Of a stretch of DNA of 64,000 bases, positions 34,538 through 46,735 are shown piece by piece. Below the pieces are notes generated by a model. That model made no database searches. It saw only the letters and a list, made by a program, of their open reading frames with translations, and was not told the DNA's origin. Numbering within the stretch: position 1 is the first letter of the stretch; every line of letters starts with the position of its first letter. The translations under genes were made by a program, and so were the position numbers. The stretch is from Lutibacter sp. A64 (lineage in GTDB: Bacteria > Bacteroidota > Bacteroidia > Flavobacteriales > Flavobacteriaceae), in contig NZ_CP092487.1 of the NCBI RefSeq assembly GCF_022429565.1, positions 274,001 to 338,000 on the forward strand, read 5' to 3'.

Positions 34538-37500
34538 ATGATAAACGTCTTTAGAATATTTAAAACCTTATCTATAGTTTTTATAGTGGTAATTTTAAGT
34601 TGCGATTCTAAATCTGAAGTAGAACTAATAGATTTGAAATGCGAATACCGTACAAATCCATTAGGAATAGATAATACTACTCCAAGATTTAGTTGGAAAT
34701 TGATTGCCAAAAACCAAATACGAGGGCAAAAACAAACCGCTTTTCAAATTTTAGTAGCGAGTAGCTTAGAAAATTTAAATGATGATAATGGTGATGCTTG
34801 GGATTCTGGGAAAGTAGTAACCGATAAGTCTGTAAACAACAAATATCAAGGTAAAGCTTTAGAATCTTCAAAACAGTATTTCTGGAAAGTAAAAGTTTGG
34901 GATAAAGATGGTAAAGCTTCCAATTGGAGTGATTATGGAAAATATTCAATGGGATTACTAAAACAATCTGATTGGAAAGGTGATTGGATTCTTAAAAGTG
35001 ATCAGAGAAAGACAGATCATAACTGGTACAGAAAAAACTTTACACTTTCTGATGAAGCATTTTCAGCATTTGTACATGTCGGTTCTTTTGGGTATCACGA
35101 GTTGTATGTGAATGGTGAAAAAGTAACGGAGAATGTGATGAATCCGGTGTCTTCTTATATGAAAAAAAGAATCCCTTATTTAACCTATGATATTACCGAT
35201 AAATTAAAAGAAGGCGATAATGTCATTGCTATTTGGCACGCCGCAGGTTGGGCAAGATGGAAACGTATTAGAGAATACAGAAACGTGCCGTTTGTATTTA
35301 AAGCACAAGCCGAAATTATAGCTGGAGGAGAGCACATCACCTTAAAAACAGATTCCACTTGGAAAACCAAAAAAAGTCATTCTGAATATTATGGAGATTG
35401 GGACATCTTGCGTTTTGGTGGTGAAACAATTGATGATAGCAAACGAGAAGATGATTGGAATACTGCAAGATATGATGATAGTAATTGGATGAATGCGAGT
35501 GTTTACAATCACGAAGTTTTAAATGCTGAAATTCCCGAAGGAAACAACATTAGTTTTGCTTTAAATAGTAATAAAAATAGAAAAACACGTGCATTGTATA
35601 GTCCTATTAAAGCTGAACTAAGTGCTCAAATGGTAGAGCCTCAAGTGAAATTTAAGGAGATAAATGCCATTGCTATTGATAAAATGGATAATGGTACTTA
35701 TCGTATTGATATGGGTGAAAACTACACAGGTTTTTTTGAAATGGATTTGTATAAAGGTGTTGAAGGTGATTCTATTTTGTTTGAAATTAGTGATCAAACT
35801 GGTGAAACTTCTACTTGGAAACAAAAAAGTAAATATATTTTTGGGAAATCTGGAAAAGGAAAATTTGCGAACCGATTTAATGTTGCAGGTGGGAGATGGA
35901 TTACCGTTTATGGTTTAAAATATGAACCCAAAATAGCCGATGTAAAAGGATATGTGGTGACTAATAACCGTAAGCAAATTAGTAAATTTGAATCGTCTAA
36001 TGAGCAACTCAATCAAATTTATCAAGTCAATTTAAATACCTACTTAGCCAATACTATGGATGGTATTTTGGTAGATTGTCCGCACCGAGAACGGCGTGGT
36101 TGGGGAGAAGTTACCGTAGCAGCTATGTATGGTGATGCCCTACCAAATTTTGAAAGTGGTGCCTATATGGACCAGTATCTTCAATATACGAGAGACGCAC
36201 AATTTCCTGATGGAAGAACTCGTGCTGTATTGAATGAAGAAGATCGTCCGTTTTTAATGTGGAAAGCAAACAACCCATTAACAGTATGGGAAACTTACCG
36301 AATGTTAGGTGATAAAAAAGTGCTGGAAGACAATTACGAGTCAATGCAAAAATGGATGACTTGGATTTTTGAAAATTCAAATTATGAAATAGGAGGAGCT
36401 ATAAAGGCTGGAACACAAGGCTTGAGAGAATTCCCAGGATTAGGAGATTGGTGTACACCACGTGGTAATTTTTGGACAAGTAGTAATTCTCCGGAAGCGG
36501 TTCATTTTAACAACTGTTTGTATGCGTTTATGTTAGATAATGCTATGCAAATAGCAGAAGCTTTAGGTAAAACAGAAGATGTAATAACCTATAAAGATCG
36601 ATTAAAAGTACAACGAGAAGCAACCCATAAATTGTCTTACAATCCAGAAACGGGTAAATACGTAAATGGCTATCAAGTAGATCAAGCATTTGCATTAGTA
36701 TCTGGAGTTACACCAGCATCAGAAAAAGAAAAAGTTGAAGCAAATTTAGCAGATAATGTATTGTATAAATTTCCGTATTACGATACGGGGAGTTCTGGGC
36801 AAGCTTTGTATACACGTTATTTTACAGAATCTGGTGAGCGTATGGATTTGGTTTACGAGTTGTTACAAGATAAACATCACCCAAGCTATGGATACTTTTT
36901 AGAGCAAGGTAAAACAGTATGGCCAGAACGTTGGTCCGCTATTGGTAATAGTCAAATACATACCTGCTACACAGGAATTGGAGGGTATTTTATCAAAGGT
37001 TTTGGAGGAATCCGTCCAAATCCAGAACAATTAGGGATGCAATATATAATTATTAAACCTGTACCTGTGGGTAATTTAACTTTTGCAAATACCGAATATG
37101 AATCTATGTACGGAAATGTTATTGTTAACTGGGAAAAAGAAGCAAAAGGTGCAACATTTCATATTAAAGTGCCCGTAAACACAACTGCAAAAGTGTATCT
37201 GCCAGCAACAAATAAAAATGGTATTCAAGAAAATGGGGTTTTAGCTGAAAATGCTGAGAACATTCAATTTATAGGAACAGAAAAAAATAAAGCTGTAGGA
37301 AATTATGTTATTTATAATGTGTCATCTGGTATTTACGATTTTAAAGTTAATGAATTGCCTGTGACTCAATTTCCAAAACCATTAGACAACTTTGAGAATT
37401 TAGCAAAATTAGGAAGAATGAATGCTTCCTCTATGTTTATTCAAAATGAAAAATTACCAGTTTTTGAAGCCTTTAGGGTAAATGACGGCAACGAAGAAAC

Positions 37501-37783
37501 ACGTTGGTTAGCTACAGAAACTAAAAATCAGTATTTGGAAGTAGAATGGGTAAAACCGCAAACGTTTAATCAAGTTATTGTTGATGAATATGAGAATAAT
37601 ATCACATCATATAAATTGCAATACTGGGATAATGGAACTTGGAATGATTTTGCAAAAGGAACAACTTGTGGTGCAAATAAGATGCATCAATTTGATGCTG
37701 TTCAATCTTCAAAATTTAGAGTTTTTATTTTGGATGCAAAACAAGCACCTTCAATAAAAGAATTTAAAATTTTTAATAATTAG
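34538..37783 (+). CDS. GH78 alpha-L-rhamnosidase with C-terminal discoidin-like (CBM32-type) domain, lipoprotein
   Basis: Lipoprotein (VVILSCDSK) alpha-L-rhamnosidase. N-terminal fibronectin-like domain (TAFQILVASSLENL, YFWKVKVWDKD), sugar-binding beta-domain (VHVGSFGYHELYVNGEK), alpha/alpha barrel and beta-domain. The general acid is Glu518 in DCPHRERRGWGEV and the general base Glu797 in GKTVWPERW. It is longer than the other GH78 proteins (1081 residues) because of a C-terminal ~140-residue F5/8C-type domain (EAFRVNDGNEETRWLA, FRVFILDAKQAPSIKEFKIF) likely to bind carbohydrate. First gene of its operon. Confidence 0.92.
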   Translation: MINVFRIFKTLSIVFIVVILSCDSKSEVELIDLKCEYRTNPLGIDNTTPRFSWKLIAKNQIRGQKQTAFQILVASSLENLNDDNGDAWDSGKVVTDKSVNNKYQGKALESSKQYFWKVKVWDKDGKASNWSDYGKYSMGLLKQSDWKGDWILKSDQRKTDHNWYRKNFTLSDEAFSAFVHVGSFGYHELYVNGEKVTENVMNPVSSYMKKRIPYLTYDITDKLKEGDNVIAIWHAAGWARWKRIREYRNVPFVFKAQAEIIAGGEHITLKTDSTWKTKKSHSEYYGDWDILRFGGETIDDSKREDDWNTARYDDSNWMNASVYNHEVLNAEIPEGNNISFALNSNKNRKTRALYSPIKAELSAQMVEPQVKFKEINAIAIDKMDNGTYRIDMGENYTGFFEMDLYKGVEGDSILFEISDQTGETSTWKQKSKYIFGKSGKGKFANRFNVAGGRWITVYGLKYEPKIADVKGYVVTNNRKQISKFESSNEQLNQIYQVNLNTYLANTMDGILVDCPHRERRGWGEVTVAAMYGDALPNFESGAYMDQYLQYTRDAQFPDGRTRAVLNEEDRPFLMWKANNPLTVWETYRMLGDKKVLEDNYESMQKWMTWIFENSNYEIGGAIKAGTQGLREFPGLGDWCTPRGNFWTSSNSPEAVHFNNCLYAFMLDNAMQIAEALGKTEDVITYKDRLKVQREATHKLSYNPETGKYVNGYQVDQAFALVSGVTPASEKEKVEANLADNVLYKFPYYDTGSSGQALYTRYFTESGERMDLVYELLQDKHHPSYGYFLEQGKTVWPERWSAIGNSQIHTCYTGIGGYFIKGFGGIRPNPEQLGMQYIIIKPVPVGNLTFANTEYESMYGNVIVNWEKEAKGATFHIKVPVNTTAKVYLPATNKNGIQENGVLAENAENIQFIGTEKNKAVGNYVIYNVSSGIYDFKVNELPVTQFPKPLDNFENLAKLGRMNASSMFIQNEKLPVFEAFRVNDGNEETRWLATETKNQYLEVEWVKPQTFNQVIVDEYENNITSYKLQYWDNGTWNDFAKGTTCGANKMHQFDAVQSSKFRVFILDAKQAPSIKEFKIFNN

Positions 37784-37957
37784 TAATGAAAAACAAAGAA
37801 GAAATAAACAGGAGAATTAGAAAATGAGGCGTTTTATTATCCCTCTTTATCCTTTTAACAATTTCAGTTGATAAAATTATTTATATTTTAAACATCCTTA
37901 AATGATGATGTAAATGATTTTTATCAATTAAAAAATACGTTTTTAAATAAAATAAAC

Positions 37958-40756
<2,799 letters not shown>

Positions 40757-40793
40757 ACATAAATTATTTATTACTATAATATAGATTACAATT

Positions 40794-41740
40794 ATGAAAA
40801 AAAATCTAATAATTTTATTATTGATTTTAAATTTTTCATTTGCATTTTCTAATGATTGGAACGATGCCCAATGGATATGGCAACAAGAAGATGGCCATCA
40901 AATACTTGGATGAGTTTTAGAAAAACAGTGACATTAGATGTATTGTTCTCATGGACGCAAGATTTATTGAAACAATCTAAAATAGCTTCTGACGTGGTAA
41001 TAAGAAGTCCAAGTGAAAAAGTATATCAGATACATCAATATACTCAAGATAAAGATATTTACTTCTTTACAAATATACATAGGTTTGAAGCTACAAGTTT
41101 TGAAGCGAAATTCCCTGTTGAAAATAAATATCCTTGGGTTTGGAATCCTGAAACGGGAGTGAGAACACCTTTCCATTACACAACGAATGCTGGAGAGTTA
41201 AGTATCTCTTTAGACCCATTACAATCGCTTTTATTAATCTTTGAAGACGAAAAACCAAAAGAAAAAATTGCAGAGGTTAATACAAAAATTAAAGAATCAA
41301 AGCTATTAAACGGGACTTGGACAGTTATTGGAAGGCGAGTAGATAATACTACATTTACTTGGAAAATGGATAGCCTTACAGATTTTAGCAAATCGACCGA
41401 TAGCACCCAAAGTACATTTGGGGGTGAAATTATTTACAAAATAACAATAAATAATGATGATGATTTTACACATATAGATTTAGGCGATGTTAATGAAGGA
41501 ATAACCGAACTTTATGTCAACGGTAAAAATATAGGAAAACGTTGGTATGGGAAAGCAGTTTATCCAATATCAGGGTATCTTACGAAAGGAGAAAATAATC
41601 TAGAGATTCATTATACTTCTGTGTTGGCTAATTATTGTAAATCGTTAAAAAATAATCCAATGTCTCATCAGTGGACAAAAAGATATAATGATAAAGTTTC
41701 TACGGGACTTGAAGGCCCAGTAAGATTATTAAGGTATTAA
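40794..41740 (+). pseudogene. GH106-like rhamnosidase remnant: frameshift plus large internal deletion
   Basis: The ATG at 40794 encodes a signal peptide (LILNFSFAFS) and DWNDAQWIWQQEDG, then shifts frame near 40893, where losing one C (GGCCATC for GGCCCATC) breaks the expected PSNTWMSFRKTV. Right after this N-terminal piece the sequence jumps to what in GH106 proteins is the C-terminal third: SEKVYQIHQYTQDKDIYFFT, WVWNPETGVRTPF, then the closing beta-domain (IDLGDVNEGITELYVNGKNI...SGYLTKGENNLEI). The catalytic middle is missing, so it cannot be active. Confidence 0.75.
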
Positions 41741-41756
41741 TAAAAACAAAAATAAA

Positions 41757-43166
41757 ATGAAAGTAGGATTATTTGGTATCGGTTTAGATACCTATTGGCC
41801 TCAGTTTGAAGGCTTGTTAGAACGATTAGAAGGTTATCAAAACCAGATAGCAAATAAAATGAATGAATTTGGAGCTGAAGTTGTAAATGTAGGATTGGTA
41901 GATTCACCTGAAAAAGCTGCGAAAACAGCCGATAGGTTAAAAAAGGAGGATGTAGATTTGGTGTTTTTATACGTTTCAACGTATGCATTATCTTCTACCG
42001 TTTTACCTGTAGCACAAAAACTAAAATGCCCTGTTATTATTTTAAATATTCAACCTGTAGCAGCCATAGATTATGAGCGTTTCAATAAACTAGGCGATCG
42101 TGGTAAAATGACAGGAGAATGGTTGGCGCACTGTCAGGCTTGTTCTGTTCCCGAATTGGCAAATGTATTTAACCGTACAGGTATCGATTATGAGTTTGTT
42201 ACAGGGTATTTAGGTGAGCAAGCTGTTTGGGATGAAATGCAAGATTGGATAGACGCTGCAAACGTAGCATCGGTAATGAATAACAATCGTTTGGGTGTTT
42301 TAGGTCATTATTATGGCGGTATGTTAGATGTATATTCAGATCTTACAAAACAATCTGGAGCCTTTGGAACCCATATTGAAATTGTTGAAATGTGCGAAGT
42401 TAAAAAATACAGAGATGAAGTTACAGAAGCCGAAGTAGCCGAAAAAATAAAAGAATTTCATGCTACATTTGAAGTTTTAGAGGTTTGTGAAGAAGAAGAA
42501 ATTATTCGTGCAGCAAAAACATCTATTGCGTTAGATAAAATGGTGAAGAATCATAATTTAGGTTCTTTAGCATATTATTATGAAGGGGAAGCAGGTAATG
42601 AATATGAAAACATTGTAACTTCTGTAATTGCTGGAAATACGTTGCTAACAGGTAAAAACGTACCTGTATCAGGAGAATATGAAGTGAAAAATGCCCAGGC
42701 CATGAAAATTATGGATGCCTTTGGGGTTGGAGGTTCATTCTCTGAATTTTATGCAATGGACTTTAATGATGATATTGTAATGTTAGGACATGATGGTCCT
42801 GCTCATTTTGCCATTGCTCAAGGAAATGTACAACTAGTGCCGTTACCTGTTTATCATGGAAAACCAGGAAAAGGACTTTCAATACAAATGACCGTAAAGC
42901 ACGGACCTGTAACCTTACTTTCAGTAGTTGAGGGTAAAGATGAAGTGTTTTTATTAGTTGCTGAAGGTGAATCTGTTGAAGGGCCTATTCTTCAAATAGG
43001 AAATACAAACAGCCGTTATCGTTTTTCAATTGGAGCAAGAGCATTTATGAATCAATGGTCTAAACAAGGACCTTCACATCATTGCGCTATTGGAGTTGGG
43101 CATATTGCCAATAAAATTGAAAAACTAGGTAACTTATTAAATTTAAAAGTGGTGAAGGTTTGCTAA
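41757..43166 (+). CDS. L-arabinose/L-fucose isomerase-like protein
   Basis: Cytoplasmic protein (469 residues, no signal peptide) of the arabinose/fucose isomerase superfamily. The N-terminal Rossmann-like part (MKVGLFGIGLDTYWPQF, VDLVFLYVSTYALSS) is followed by RGKMTGEWLAHCQACSVPE, YYEGEAGNEYENI, NDDIVMLGHDGPAHF and HHCAIGVGHIANKIEKL, which supply the usual Glu and His metal ligands. It probably isomerises a second sugar released from the glycan (L-arabinose, L-fucose or similar); a true L-rhamnose isomerase is already present at 14713. It is placed with secreted rhamnosidases rather than with the catabolic operon, 16 nt after the GH106-like pseudogene. Family assignment is good, substrate unknown. 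Confidence 0.83.
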   Translation: MKVGLFGIGLDTYWPQFEGLLERLEGYQNQIANKMNEFGAEVVNVGLVDSPEKAAKTADRLKKEDVDLVFLYVSTYALSSTVLPVAQKLKCPVIILNIQPVAAIDYERFNKLGDRGKMTGEWLAHCQACSVPELANVFNRTGIDYEFVTGYLGEQAVWDEMQDWIDAANVASVMNNNRLGVLGHYYGGMLDVYSDLTKQSGAFGTHIEIVEMCEVKKYRDEVTEAEVAEKIKEFHATFEVLEVCEEEEIIRAAKTSIALDKMVKNHNLGSLAYYYEGEAGNEYENIVTSVIAGNTLLTGKNVPVSGEYEVKNAQAMKIMDAFGVGGSFSEFYAMDFNDDIVMLGHDGPAHFAIAQGNVQLVPLPVYHGKPGKGLSIQMTVKHGPVTLLSVVEGKDEVFLLVAEGESVEGPILQIGNTNSRYRFSIGARAFMNQWSKQGPSHHCAIGVGHIANKIEKLGNLLNLKVVKVC

Positions 43167-43194
43167 TTAATTTTTTTAACTCACAAGCTTATAA

Positions 43195-43239
43195 CAGGAT
43201 AGTACAGGGTAAACAAAATGTTATCTTCAAGTAAATTTG
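43195..43239 (+). promoter_or_regulatory. composite regulon promoter 5 (GH106), embedded in a terminator
   Basis: CAGGAT-AGTA-CAGGGT (43195-43210) with both half-sites strong, 21 nt, then a perfect -7 box TAAATTTG (43232-43239). The -7 box falls in the loop and first bases of the right arm of the 43211-43256 hairpin. The GH106 start is 173 nt downstream, a long leader. Confidence 0.75.
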
Positions 43240-43256
43240 AAGATAACATTTTGTTT
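43211..43256 (+). terminator. 20-bp-stem terminator after the isomerase-like gene
   Basis: Perfect 20-bp stem (43211-43230 with 43237-43256), 6-nt loop, T-rich right end. It ends the 34538-43166 operon and overlaps promoter 5. Transcripts started at promoter 5 would begin inside the right arm, so could not fold the hairpin. Confidence 0.85.
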
Positions 43257-43412
43257 TAATTTTTAATCTAAAAATTACTATTCTTAATACCTAAGAGTAC
43301 CCTTTTATTCTCTAAGGTTATAAGAAGCAAGAATAAATACGACTACTATGTCAATAGAAGTCTATATCCATTTATAGTTAAATAGATTTTAAACTGTAAT
43401 ATTAATGATATA

Positions 43413-46400
43413 ATGAAAATGAAACTAATCAATATTTTTAAGGGAATTATAGGTTTCTTTTTTATCGCAATATTTTTGATGTCATGTAATACAGGTTCTA
43501 AATTTTCTTCTAAAGAGTTTGAAAACCTGAAAGAAGGATTTAGTACCCCAGCAGACACAAATACTGTTTGGTGTTATTGGTATTGGATAAATGACGATAT
43601 TTCGAAAGACGGCATTACCAAGGATTTGGAAGCTATGAAAAAAGCTGGTATTGGCGGAGCACTTATTGGTAATATTAATCCAGCACACAAAGATGGGAAA
43701 GTGCCAATGCTAAGTGAAGATTGGTGGTCGCACATGGTTCATGCAGTTGTTGAAGGGAAACGGATAGGTGTAGATATTGGTATTTTTAATTGCCCAGGCT
43801 GGAGCCAGTCTGGGGGTCCATGGGTAGATTATACAAAAGCGATGCGTTACCTAACGTATAGCGAAACAAAAGTTGAAGGAAATCAATTACTAAAACTTCA
43901 GTTAATTCAACCCAAGGAGGAGTTTCAAGACACACATACATTGGCTTTTAAATCATTGGAGGCTGAAAAGAAGAATATAATCAACATTCCAACAGAAATC
44001 ACATCGAGCGTTAAAACAATAAATACCAATTTATTGAAAGATGGAATTTTAGAGTCAGCAGGTTCATTTAGTACAAAAGAAAATAAAGAACTTGTTTTAA
44101 GTTTTAAGGTAAAAGAAAGTATCAATGCGCGTCAAATTTCGATAGGTGCTAGTGAAGAATTTCAATGTGATATTCAATTGTTTTCAAAACAAAATGGAAA
44201 GGATACACTGATAAAAAGTTTTGTATTTGATAGAAGAAAAAATGCAGTAAACGTAGGCCCTATAACTAATGGACCTTTGTATATAAGTTTACCTAATAGT
44301 ACGTCAAATGAGTTTAAGCTAGTTTGTACAAATTTTGTGAGTCGTAAAAAAGTGGCAGGTTTTTCAGAAATAGGAATTTCAGAAGCTCCGATTTTGGATC
44401 GTTACATTGAGAAACAGTTAGGTAAAATGCACGCAACACCAAAGCCAAAATGGGACACCTATACTTGGACTAAACAAGAAGAAGAACCTATAAAAGAGCT
44501 GTGTGTTGAGGCAGAAGAAATAATTGATATCAGTAGTTATTTAAATGTTAATGGACTACTTACTTGGGATGCACCTGAAGGTGATTGGACTATTATGCGA
44601 ATTGGTATGACTCCAACAGGAACAAAAAATTCGCCATCAGCACCGCAAGGTCAAGGTTATGAGATTGATAAAATGAATAGTGAATTAGCGAAGTTTCATT
44701 TTGATAATTTTGTGGGTGAATTTTTAAAACGTATTCCTGAAGAGAGTAAATCGGCTTTTAAATATGTAATTGCTGATAGTTATGAAATGGGTTCTCAGAA
44801 TTGGACGGATGATTATGAACTTAAATTTAAGGCGAAATATGGGTATGATCCTATAAAATATTTACCAGTACTATCAGGTAGAATAGTTGAAAATGTAGAG
44901 AAATCGGAACGTTTCTTGTGGGATTTACGTCGTTCAATTGCTGATGATGTAGCCTATGAATACGTAGGAGGTTTAAGAGAAGCAAGTCATGAGCATAATT
45001 TAAAAACGTGGTTAGAAAATTATGGGCATTGGGGGTTTCCGGGTGAATTTATGATGTATGGCGGTCAATCAGATTTAATTGCAGGTGAATTTTGGAACGA
45101 AGGAACGCTTGGTAATATTGAATGTAAGGCTTCTTCTTCCACATCTCATACTTATGGCAAACCTATAACTTCTGCTGAAGCATTTACTTCAAGTCGTAAA
45201 TCATTTTTACGCCATCCTGCAATGTTAAAAAAACGTGGAGATTGGAGTTTAACCGAAGGAATCAATCATTTTGTATTGCATTTGTACATTCAACAACCAG
45301 ATGATAGCAGAAAGCCAGGGATAAATGCTTGGTTTGGAACAGAATTTAACAGACATAATACCTGGTTCTCACAAGCCAGTAATTATTTCGATTATTTACG
45401 CCGTTGTCAGTATTTGTTACAGCAAGGGAAATACGTGGCCGATGTGTGTTATTTTATTGGGGAAGATGCACCAATAATGACAGGTGGTCGTAATCCTGAG
45501 ATACCAAAAGGATATTCTTATGATTATATCAATGCGGAAGTGATTTTGAATCGTTTGTCTGTAAAAGATGGTCGTTTTGTGTTGCCTGATGGTATGTCGT
45601 ACAAAGTAATGGTTTTACCACCTTTTACAATAATGAGACCAGAAGTGCTTGCGAAAATTGAAGAATTGGTGAAGCAAGGAGGTGTTATATTAGGATATAA
45701 GCCAGAAAATTCACCAAGTCTTCAAAACTACCCACAATGTGATGTTGAGGTGAAAGAATTGGCAAATAAACTTTGGTCTGGAGTTTATAAAGATGGAAAA
45801 ATGAAGAATTTGTATGCAGCTGGTTTTGTATTTGACGGGTATCAATTAAATGAAGTTTTTTCTACCCTTAACGTAAAAAAAGATGTGGATGTACCAGATG
45901 AAGCACCAATTTTATGGACACACCGAACATTGCCAGGGATGGATATTTATTTTATTACGAACCAAAGTAATGAACAAATAGAAGTTAGCCCAATATTTAG
46001 AGTGAATAAGCATTTAAAACCTCAATTATGGGATGCCGTAAGTGGTGAAATACGTGCTTTAAATGATTTTGAAGTTTCAGGAAAAGGAATAACTGTGCCA
46101 CTTAAATTGAAAGCTGCTCAAAGTTGGTTTGTGGTATTTACAAACGCTTCAGATGTTTCAAAAGGGTATCAAACTAATTTTCCAGAACCTTCTTTACTTC
46201 AAAGTATTGATGCGCCATTTATGGTCGATTTCAAAAATAAAGAAATTGGTCCCAAGGAGCCTTTGCTATTTGAGCAACTTAGTGATTGGGTAAGTTCAGA
46301 AGATGATTCGATTAAATATTATTCAGGTTCGGCAACGTATACCACAAATTTCAACTTAAATGAACTTTCTAAAGATCAAGAAATATATTTGAATCTTGGA

Positions 46401-46676
46401 AGCGTTAGTGTTATGGCTAAAGTCAAAATCAATGGAAAAGAAATGGGTGGTGTTTGGATGGCTCCTTACCGATTAAATATTACTGATGCAATTAAGGTAG
46501 GAGATAATAAATTACAGATAGAAGTAGTTAATTTATGGCGAAACCAATTGATTAAAAATAAAAAGTTACCATTAGAAAAACGGTATACTTGGTTGGAAAC
46601 CGATGATATAAAGAAAAATGAAAAACCACATGCTTCAGGTCTTTTAGGACCAGTTACAATTGAAAATTTGAAATAA
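43413..46676 (+). CDS. GH106 alpha-L-rhamnosidase, lipoprotein
   Basis: Second intact GH106. Lipobox LMSCNTGS. Family motifs: YWYWINDDISKDGITKDLEA, GIGGALIGNINPA, NCPGWSQSGGPWV. Likely catalytic glutamates are Glu458 in IADSYEMGSQNW and Glu589 in SAEAFTSSRKS. C-terminal beta-domain LNLGSVSVMAKVKINGKEMG and VVNLWRNQLI. It differs from the 27128 copy around the second Glu and probably prefers another context of the rhamnose linkage. Transcribed from promoter 5 with a ~170-nt leader and followed by a sulfatase pseudogene. An ATG two codons downstream (43419) is an alternative start. Confidence 0.9.
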   Translation: MKMKLINIFKGIIGFFFIAIFLMSCNTGSKFSSKEFENLKEGFSTPADTNTVWCYWYWINDDISKDGITKDLEAMKKAGIGGALIGNINPAHKDGKVPMLSEDWWSHMVHAVVEGKRIGVDIGIFNCPGWSQSGGPWVDYTKAMRYLTYSETKVEGNQLLKLQLIQPKEEFQDTHTLAFKSLEAEKKNIINIPTEITSSVKTINTNLLKDGILESAGSFSTKENKELVLSFKVKESINARQISIGASEEFQCDIQLFSKQNGKDTLIKSFVFDRRKNAVNVGPITNGPLYISLPNSTSNEFKLVCTNFVSRKKVAGFSEIGISEAPILDRYIEKQLGKMHATPKPKWDTYTWTKQEEEPIKELCVEAEEIIDISSYLNVNGLLTWDAPEGDWTIMRIGMTPTGTKNSPSAPQGQGYEIDKMNSELAKFHFDNFVGEFLKRIPEESKSAFKYVIADSYEMGSQNWTDDYELKFKAKYGYDPIKYLPVLSGRIVENVEKSERFLWDLRRSIADDVAYEYVGGLREASHEHNLKTWLENYGHWGFPGEFMMYGGQSDLIAGEFWNEGTLGNIECKASSSTSHTYGKPITSAEAFTSSRKSFLRHPAMLKKRGDWSLTEGINHFVLHLYIQQPDDSRKPGINAWFGTEFNRHNTWFSQASNYFDYLRRCQYLLQQGKYVADVCYFIGEDAPIMTGGRNPEIPKGYSYDYINAEVILNRLSVKDGRFVLPDGMSYKVMVLPPFTIMRPEVLAKIEELVKQGGVILGYKPENSPSLQNYPQCDVEVKELANKLWSGVYKDGKMKNLYAAGFVFDGYQLNEVFSTLNVKKDVDVPDEAPILWTHRTLPGMDIYFITNQSNEQIEVSPIFRVNKHLKPQLWDAVSGEIRALNDFEVSGKGITVPLKLKAAQSWFVVFTNASDVSKGYQTNFPEPSLLQSIDAPFMVDFKNKEIGPKEPLLFEQLSDWVSSEDDSIKYYSGSATYTTNFNLNELSKDQEIYLNLGSVSVMAKVKINGKEMGGVWMAPYRLNITDAIKVGDNKLQIEVVNLWRNQLIKNKKLPLEKRYTWLETDDIKKNEKPHASGLLGPVTIENLK

Positions 46677-46735
46677 CAATAAAGAAAATATGGAGCCACA
46701 TAATAAATATTTGAATTAAATTGAAAATAAGAAAA

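Noticed and set aside
37784-37957. Short frame starting ATG 37786 as a small gene
   Set aside because: Stops after 13 codons; the following sequence gives no recognisable protein in any frame.
43218-43259. Short ORF (ATG to TAA, 13 codons) inside the terminator hairpin as a leader peptide
   Set aside because: It begins upstream of the expected transcription start of promoter 5 and is a by-product of the hairpin sequence.
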